Below are positions 5,544 to 9,911 of a DNA stretch of 9,911 nucleotides, piece after piece. How positions within the stretch are numbered: the stretch's first letter is position 1; the number at the start of each line of letters is the position of its first letter. Both the position numbers and the translations under genes were made by a program. Under the pieces are notes generated by a model. The model searched no databases, was not told the DNA's origin, and saw nothing but the letters and a program-made list of their open reading frames with translations. Source of the stretch: JBDTVS01 sp040007095 (GTDB lineage: Bacteria; Acidobacteriota; Vicinamibacteria; Vicinamibacterales; CAVVIG01); the NCBI GenBank assembly GCA_040007095.1, contig JBDTVS010000173.1, positions 1-9,911 of the forward strand, read 5' to 3'.

Positions 5544-6185
5544 CTACTTTGGCGGCTGCGGCGTCGGCGTGTGCGTGTGCATTTCCTCGGCCTGCTTGGC
5601 CCATTTCTGTTCCACCGCGGCGCGAATATCACGCACTGATGCGCCGGACGAGTACATCTGCTTGGCCTGGGTGGCCACGTCGACACAGACATTGCACTCC
5701 ATGCCGTGGGGCTCCCACTCCGACACGTCGCCATTGGCCGCCCGCGACTTGACGAAGCAATCCTCGTTGCCCTTATGTCCGCTACGCTCGCATCCGCAGA
5801 AGCACGGCACATAGGTCAGCACCTCCGGGTGCTCTGCCGCGAACCTGTAGGCCGCCGTAATCACTTCCGGTGACCGTCCAAGAGGATACGCCGGCAATTC
5901 GAGCGGCGGATAGTCCTTCTGTGGATGCGGGGCGAGCGCCACGGCAGGCGCGGGCGGCGTGATTTCCGCCGCCGGCACTGGCGCTGGAACGCCTCCGGCC
6001 GGAGCGGCGGCCGGCGTCGCGGCGGTGGCAGACGCTTGGGGCTCGGCGCGTTCGCTCTGCATGAAGGTGTAGGCGCCGACGGCGATAGCGACGATCGCCA
6101 CAGCCCCAATCACCAACGGGGCCTTGCCGCGGACCGGTTCCTGGGGTGGAGGAGGCGACGGATTCTTTTTTGAAGGTTTGGACAT
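5544..6185 (-). CDS. Membrane-anchored PCYCGC-motif protein
   Basis: A 213-residue protein starting at ATG 6185-6183 with GGAGGG just upstream (6189-6194). An in-frame ATG at 6251 lacks such a site. A short basic, Pro-rich N-terminus leads to one hydrophobic helix at ~22-42 (LVIGAVAIVAIAVGAYTFM), with no lipobox. A long Ala/Pro linker (~50-90) follows, then a conserved C-terminal domain. That domain holds PCFCGC (C128, C130, C132), C143 in HKGNEDCF, and C164/C167 in MECNVCVD. This pattern matches the PCYCGC family, whose function is not established. The domain probably sits outside the membrane and may bind metal or be redox-active, which is inference from six cysteines. The PAS hybrid kinase follows after 9 bp in the same frame, so this protein could act as or with its signal input. 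Confidence 0.82.
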   Translation of the reverse strand: MSKPSKKNPSPPPPQEPVRGKAPLVIGAVAIVAIAVGAYTFMQSERAEPQASATAATPAAAPAGGVPAPVPAAEITPPAPAVALAPHPQKDYPPLELPAYPLGRSPEVITAAYRFAAEHPEVLTYVPCFCGCERSGHKGNEDCFVKSRAANGDVSEWEPHGMECNVCVDVATQAKQMYSSGASVRDIRAAVEQKWAKQAEEMHTHTPTPQPPK

Positions 6186-6321
6186 AGGCCCTCCATTATT
6201 ACCGCTGCGGTGAGTTGTACGCCAGTCCCCTCGGCGGTCGTGGGTCGGCATCGACCCGCGCGGCTGGACAATCGCTCGCGGGCCCCGAAGCCGTCCTCAC
6301 GCTCTTGTTCCGCCGCCTCCC
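6186..6321 (-). other. 136-bp gap between FabZ-like and PCYCGC genes
   Basis: A perfect small hairpin GGGTCG-gcat-CGACCC lies at 6242-6257. It has no T-run on either side. It may attenuate or end part of the upstream transcript. No clear promoter is visible, so whether the three minus-strand genes form one operon is open. Confidence 0.35.
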
Positions 6322-6801
6322 TCAGACGTGCGATTTGGACCCGGCAGCCTGCTCCGGTTGAGCGGGTCCCAGCGCGAAGGTCATCGTGCCCTCGATCACG
6401 ATTTTTCCGTCGACCCGTCCAATCCCTTTCAGCCGCCCCATCCGGCTGCGCAGCCGCAGCACCGTGGCTTCGATTTCCAGCACGTCGCCGGCGTACACGG
6501 GACGTCGATATCGGACGCGCTCGATGCCCGCAAAAAACGGCAAGCGCTGGCGGTTCTCCGGTTTGGCGAGAATCAGGATCGCGCCCACCTGTGCGACCAC
6601 TTCCGTGAGAATCGTCGGCGGCAGCACCGGCGACCCGGCGGCAGAATGCGACAGATACCGCTCGTTGAGCGACACGTTCTTGATGCCGACGATGCGCTTG
6701 TCGACTTCGAATTCGGTGATGCGGTCGACGAACAGGAATGGGTATCTGTGCTGCAGAATGCCTTCGATCGCGGCGTAGTCGAGCGGAAGCGTCAAGTCCA
6801 T
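6322..6801 (-). CDS. FabZ-like hotdog protein (3-hydroxyacyl-ACP dehydratase family), altered active site
   Basis: A 159-residue single hotdog domain, close to the usual FabZ length (~140-160). The family start LQHRYPFLFVDRI is clear (16-28), as are FFAGIERVRYRRPVYAGD and the C-terminal VDGKIVIEGTMTFAL. FabZ dehydrates 3-hydroxyacyl-ACP in type II fatty acid synthesis, using a His in GHFPGxPxMPG and a Glu in the following helix. Here the segment reads LSHSAAGSPVLPPTILTEVVAQ. E67 is kept, but the His position is Ser53, with H52 one place earlier, and FP and MPG are AA and LPP. It may be a diverged dehydratase, a thioesterase-like or non-catalytic paralog. The start is ATG 6801, with GAGG 5 nt upstream (6807-6810). 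It is divergent from the RsbU-type phosphatase. No other lipid gene is near, unlike typical fabZ in lpx clusters. Confidence 0.85.
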   Translation of the reverse strand: MDLTLPLDYAAIEGILQHRYPFLFVDRITEFEVDKRIVGIKNVSLNERYLSHSAAGSPVLPPTILTEVVAQVGAILILAKPENRQRLPFFAGIERVRYRRPVYAGDVLEIEATVLRLRSRMGRLKGIGRVDGKIVIEGTMTFALGPAQPEQAAGSKSHV

Positions 6802-6950
6802 CGGAACCTCAGATTATACTGTCACCGCACAGGCATTGCCTCATCTGGTCATTCGATTCCCGGTCATTGATTGGCGCGTCGAGCCGCATTGAGAGGCCAC
6901 CGACTAATCAATCGCCCGATCGACATGACGAGAGATGACCAAATGACGCC
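6802..6950. promoter_or_regulatory. Divergent control region between FabZ-like and phosphatase genes
   Basis: This 149-bp region must hold promoters for both genes. It contains a direct repeat GGTCATT(C)GATT at 6847-6858 and 6862-6872 (15 bp apart), an inverted ATGACC at 6935-6940, and 7-bp inverted arms ATTGATT/AATCAAT (6866-6872/6906-6912). TATAAT is present on the minus strand at 6813-6818, but it is too close to the FabZ start to leave the ribosome-binding site in the transcript. Confidence 0.4.
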
Positions 6951-8729
6951 ATGACTCAATCCACGACATCGGAGCCCGACTCACGCGTCACGGCCATCGA
7001 GGCGCTGTCGACGTTGTTTGCGCTCGGCCGCGAGGTCACCTCGGTCCTCGACCTCGACGAGCTGCTGCAGAAGATCCCCGAGCTCATCGCGCGCCTCACC
7101 AAGTTCCAGGCGTTCGCGGTGTACCTGCTCGACGCCCGGGGCGAGGAGCTCGCAATTGCGTACTCGGTCGGATACCCCGAGGAGCTGGCTCGAACGCTGC
7201 GGGTGAAGGTGGGGCAGGGCCTGGTCGGCGCGGCGGTCGCCGAAGGCCACCCGCTCGTCGTCAACGATGTGCACGCCGATCCGCGCTATGTCGAAGCGGT
7301 GCCCGGCTCGAACGCTGAGCTGGTCGTGCCGTTGCGGCGCAAGGGGCGCGTCATCGGCGCGCTGAATCTGCTCAGCGACACCGCCGGCCAATTTACCGAG
7401 ACCGACGAGGCGGTCCTGCGTCAGTTTGCCGCGCATGTGGCGGTCGCGATCGAGAACGCGCGGCTGTTCGAGCACGAGCGCGACTACACGAGCACGCTCG
7501 AAACGCTCGCCGAGGTCGGCCGCGACTTCGCCGGCATCCTCAACCTCGACGAGCTGTTGACGCGGCTGGCCAGCTCCACCCGTCGGTTGATCGATTACCG
7601 GACGTTCGGCATCGTCCTGCTGAACGAGTTCACGCAGGAGCTCGAAATCAAGATCGCCGTGCGCTACGGTGAAAAAGTCGCGCTGCCGCGCGTCAAGGTC
7701 GGCAGCGGATTGGTCGGCTACGCGGCGCTCCATAAGGAGGTCGTGCTGGTTCCCGACGTCAGCCTCGATCCCCGCTACATCATGGTGGTGCCTGACGTGC
7801 GTTCGGAGCTGGTCATTCCGCTCCTGGTGACGGACCGCTGCATCGGCGTATTCGACCTCGAAAGCCCCGAGCTCGACGCCTTCAGCAAGCGCGACGTCGA
7901 AATCCTGACGCTGCTGGCGAGTCAGGCCGCGGTCGCGATCGAAAACGCGCGGCTGTATCAAGCGATCCGCGCCAACGAAGTGCGCCTGGAGAAGGAGCTG
8001 CGATTCGCGCAGCGCGTGCAGATGGCGCTTCTGCCGACGGATCTGCCCAAGCGGATCAAGGGCGTCGACGTGGCGGCGCAATTCACGCCGGCGCGCGAGC
8101 TCGGGGGCGACTTGTACGATTTTCTCGCCCCGGAGCCCAACAGCCTCGTCGTCGCCGTCGGCGACGTGTCGGGGAAAGGTGTGCCGGCCGCGCTCTACAG
8201 CGCATTTGCCGGCGAGCTGGTCCGTTCGCGCACGTTTCGGCGGCGCTTCATGCCCGAGCGCGCGAGTCCGGCCACGGTGATGGCGTCGATGAACACCATC
8301 CTCCACGAGCGACAGCTCGAGGAGTACTACTGCACGCTGTGTTACGCGGTGTTCGATTTCAAGCGGCGAACCGTGATCATGGCCAATTCCGGTCTGCCGT
8401 ATCCCGTCCGCGCCAGCGGCGATACCGTCAGTCAGGTGGAGTTGCCGGGCGTCCCGCTCGGATCGTTCGCGGGCTCGTCCTACGACGAGGCGAGCTTCGA
8501 TCTCGCGCCGGGCGACGTCTACGTGTTTTTCACCGACGGCGTTTCGGAGGCCCGCGATCCGGCAGGGCGGGAGTTCGGCACGACCCGGTTGCTCGACGTC
8601 GTCGCGGCGAATCGCCGCCGATCGTCGCAGGCTCTTGTCCAGGCGATTTTCGCGGCCATTCGCGATTTCGTCGCCGACGCGCCGACGCACGACGACATGA
8701 CTGCGGTCGCGGTCACCATCACGACGTGA
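6951..8729 (+). CDS. GAF-GAF-PP2C protein serine phosphatase (RsbU/SpoIIE type)
   Basis: A 592-residue cytoplasmic signalling phosphatase. GAF1 spans ~23-172 and GAF2 ~186-336; each ends in the same AVAIENARL helix motif. A short coiled linker (~337-370, RLEKELRFAQRVQMALLP) leads into the PP2C/SpoIIE domain (~371-592). The metal-binding and core motifs are intact: ELGGDLYDF (D387), VGDVSGKGVPAAL (D405), FFTDGVSEARD (D529) and HDDMTAVAV (D581/D582). Proteins of this type dephosphorylate anti-sigma-factor antagonists (STAS) in partner-switching stress pathways; GAF domains sense small ligands or partners. No STAS or anti-sigma kinase is in the window, so the target is unknown. The start is ATG 6951, the first in-frame start seen; the ribosome-binding site is weak (GAGAG ~16 nt upstream). 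No transmembrane segment is seen. It is divergent from the FabZ-like gene and convergent with glnA. Confidence 0.94.
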   Translation: MTQSTTSEPDSRVTAIEALSTLFALGREVTSVLDLDELLQKIPELIARLTKFQAFAVYLLDARGEELAIAYSVGYPEELARTLRVKVGQGLVGAAVAEGHPLVVNDVHADPRYVEAVPGSNAELVVPLRRKGRVIGALNLLSDTAGQFTETDEAVLRQFAAHVAVAIENARLFEHERDYTSTLETLAEVGRDFAGILNLDELLTRLASSTRRLIDYRTFGIVLLNEFTQELEIKIAVRYGEKVALPRVKVGSGLVGYAALHKEVVLVPDVSLDPRYIMVVPDVRSELVIPLLVTDRCIGVFDLESPELDAFSKRDVEILTLLASQAAVAIENARLYQAIRANEVRLEKELRFAQRVQMALLPTDLPKRIKGVDVAAQFTPARELGGDLYDFLAPEPNSLVVAVGDVSGKGVPAALYSAFAGELVRSRTFRRRFMPERASPATVMASMNTILHERQLEEYYCTLCYAVFDFKRRTVIMANSGLPYPVRASGDTVSQVELPGVPLGSFAGSSYDEASFDLAPGDVYVFFTDGVSEARDPAGREFGTTRLLDVVAANRRRSSQALVQAIFAAIRDFVADAPTHDDMTAVAVTITT

Positions 8730-9131
8730 GCCGGTCTCCCAGGGGACACAGCCTTGGTGTGCGTGGTGTTCTACTGTTCAAGAACTCGCGAGCTGTTTGA
8801 GAGAGGCACGGTTAGGATTTCTCTCGGCGATCTCGGTGGTTCGTTGAAATTGAGCCACTCCTGTGGCGGGACGCACGCGGCCGCGCCGAATCGGTGAACG
8901 TTGCTGACGGGACACGATGACAGCGCCAGCCTGATGTGACGTATCCCGCCTGATCCGGCGCGACCAACCGCAGCGATATCAAATCGCATGCCCGCGAGGG
9001 CCGCGGAAAAGGTGGGAAAGACGCGCCCGCCGCCCGCCGCCGTCCTGGCGCGGCGACGACCGGTGACCATTTTTGAGTCCGGGCCGGCGATTCAGATCGT
9101 TGTCGGAGGCGTCGCGCCCCGCCGGCGTCGA
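8730..9131. other. 402-bp convergent intergenic region, no gene seen
   Basis: I see no supported gene or RNA. Small symmetrical elements are a palindrome CTCGCGAG (8785-8792), arms GAGAGA/TCTCTC (8799-8804/8820-8825), and a hairpin GCCAC-tcct-GTGGC (8854-8867). On the minus strand the last is followed by TCAATTTC, so it might be a weak terminator for glnA. None has a proper T-run. Confidence 0.35.
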
Positions 9132-9911
9132 TCAGTACATGCCGAGATACCGCTCGACCTCCCAGGGAGAGACGTGCTTGATGTAGTCGAGCCATTCCTC
9201 GCGCTTGGCGGCGACGTAGTGTTCGAACAGGTGCTCGCCCAGCAGCTCGCGCATGAGGTCGTCTTTCTCCAGTTCGTCGAGCGCCTCGCTCAGATTGCCC
9301 GGGAGCTCGTCGATCCGAAGATGCCGCCGCTCGCGATGGCTCATCGCGAAGATGTTCTTGTTGACCGGCGGACCCGGGTCGATTCTCTTGTCGATGCCGT
9401 CCAGACCTGACCCGAGCATGGCCGCCAGCGCCAGATACGGATTGCACGCCGGATCCGGCATCCGCAGCTCGATGCGCGTCCCCAGGCCGCGCGACGCGGG
9501 GACGCGGACGAGCGGGCTCCGATTCTTTTCCGACCACGCGATGTTGGTCGGCGCCTCGTAGCCAGGCACGAGCCGCTTGTAGGAATTCACCAGTGGATTG
9601 GTAATCGCGCAGAACCCTTTCGCGTGCCGGAGGATGCCGCCGATGTAGTTCAGACACACCTGGCTCAGCTGCCGCTCCGCCTGGGCGTCGTAGAAGATGT
9701 TGGCGTTGCCCGCGAACAGCGACATGTGCGTGTGCATGCCGGAACCATTGATGCCGTAGATTGGCTTGGGCATGAACGTCGCGTGGAGACCGTTTCTGAT
9801 CGCGACATTCTTCACGACGAACCTGAACGTGCAGATATTGTCGGCGGTTGTCAAAACATCGTCGTAGCGGAAGTCGATCTCGTGCTGGCCCGGCGCCACT
9901 TCGTGGTGCGC
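9132..9911 (-). CDS. glnA: Glutamine synthetase, GSI-alpha type, C-terminal 259 residues (N-terminus beyond window)
   Basis: The gene enters from the right edge in frame (AHHEVAPGQHEIDF) and ends with TGA at 9134-9132. It makes glutamine from glutamate, ammonia and ATP. The visible part holds the catalytic-domain motifs: HHEVAPGQHEI, NGSGMHTHMSLF (metal/substrate His), NPLVNSYKRLVPGYEAPTNI, WSEKNRSPLVRVP and RIELRMPDPACNPYLALAAML. The C-terminal helices end in HVSPWEVERYLGMY. The region of the GSI-beta adenylylation tyrosine (an NLYDLP-type loop) instead reads IDELPGNLSEALDELEKDD. Control is therefore likely by feedback or protein partners rather than adenylylation, as in Firmicutes-type GSI-alpha. 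The N-terminal half (beta-grasp domain and Arg of feedback control) is outside the window. It is convergent with the phosphatase gene. Nearness to an NtrC-like regulator is suggestive but not proof of nitrogen control. Confidence 0.95.
   Translation of the reverse strand, partial: AHHEVAPGQHEIDFRYDDVLTTADNICTFRFVVKNVAIRNGLHATFMPKPIYGINGSGMHTHMSLFAGNANIFYDAQAERQLSQVCLNYIGGILRHAKGFCAITNPLVNSYKRLVPGYEAPTNIAWSEKNRSPLVRVPASRGLGTRIELRMPDPACNPYLALAAMLGSGLDGIDKRIDPGPPVNKNIFAMSHRERRHLRIDELPGNLSEALDELEKDDLMRELLGEHLFEHYVAAKREEWLDYIKHVSPWEVERYLGMY

Noticed and set aside
6186..6251. Upstream ATG (6251) for the PCYCGC protein
   Set aside because: ATG 6185 has a strong GGAGGG just ahead. The longer start lies in a hairpin loop and adds residues unlike an N-terminal membrane anchor.
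6813..6818. TATAAT -10 box for the FabZ-like gene
   Set aside because: No matching -35 box is seen, and the start of transcription would fall within or past the ribosome-binding site.
6981..8690. Minus-strand open frame of 569 codons
   Set aside because: It is antisense to the intact GAF-GAF-PP2C phosphatase, and its composition is typical of a shadow frame.

Overview
This is a high-GC window. It most likely comes from an Acidobacteriota chromosome, perhaps class Vicinamibacteria. That placement is inference from three things: GC-rich codon use, a glutamine synthetase of the GSI-alpha type, and a dense set of NtrC-like, hybrid-kinase and GAF/PP2C regulators. No rRNA, tRNA, transposase or CRISPR array is visible. 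Most genes are signalling or transcription-control genes, with three metabolic or envelope genes among them.

Layout. From 1 to 1964, minus strand, a sigma-54-dependent response regulator is followed 30 bp downstream by an unrecognised gene. That gene leaves the window at its left edge inside a tandem 48-bp, in-frame repeat. From 1965 to 3926, plus strand, come a 72-residue excisionase-like HTH protein, a 72-residue protein that looks like a bare histidine-kinase phosphoacceptor domain, a 332-bp non-coding stretch with several repeated motifs and a possible sigma-54 promoter, and a FliA/WhiG-type sigma factor. From 4014 to 6801, minus strand, are a FabZ-like hotdog protein, a membrane-anchored PCYCGC-motif protein and a PAS hybrid histidine kinase. 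The last two are 9 bp apart and in the same frame. From 6951 to 8729, plus strand, is a GAF-GAF-PP2C (RsbU-type) phosphatase. From 9132 to the right edge, minus strand, is the C-terminal part of glutamine synthetase.

How they may fit together (inference). The NtrC-like regulator could activate sigma-54 promoters, including the candidate ahead of the FliA-like gene. That would make a sigma-54 to sigma-28 cascade fed by the bare phosphoacceptor protein or the hybrid kinase. A 14-bp motif is identical in the intergenic region beside the regulator and in the one ahead of the sigma-factor gene, which supports common control. The RsbU-type phosphatase could feed a partner-switching pathway, but no anti-sigma or anti-anti-sigma gene is present here.

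Most worth a second look are the orphan phosphoacceptor protein with its small HTH neighbour and repeated intergenic elements, the FabZ-like protein whose catalytic histidine motif is altered, and the in-frame PCYCGC/kinase junction.
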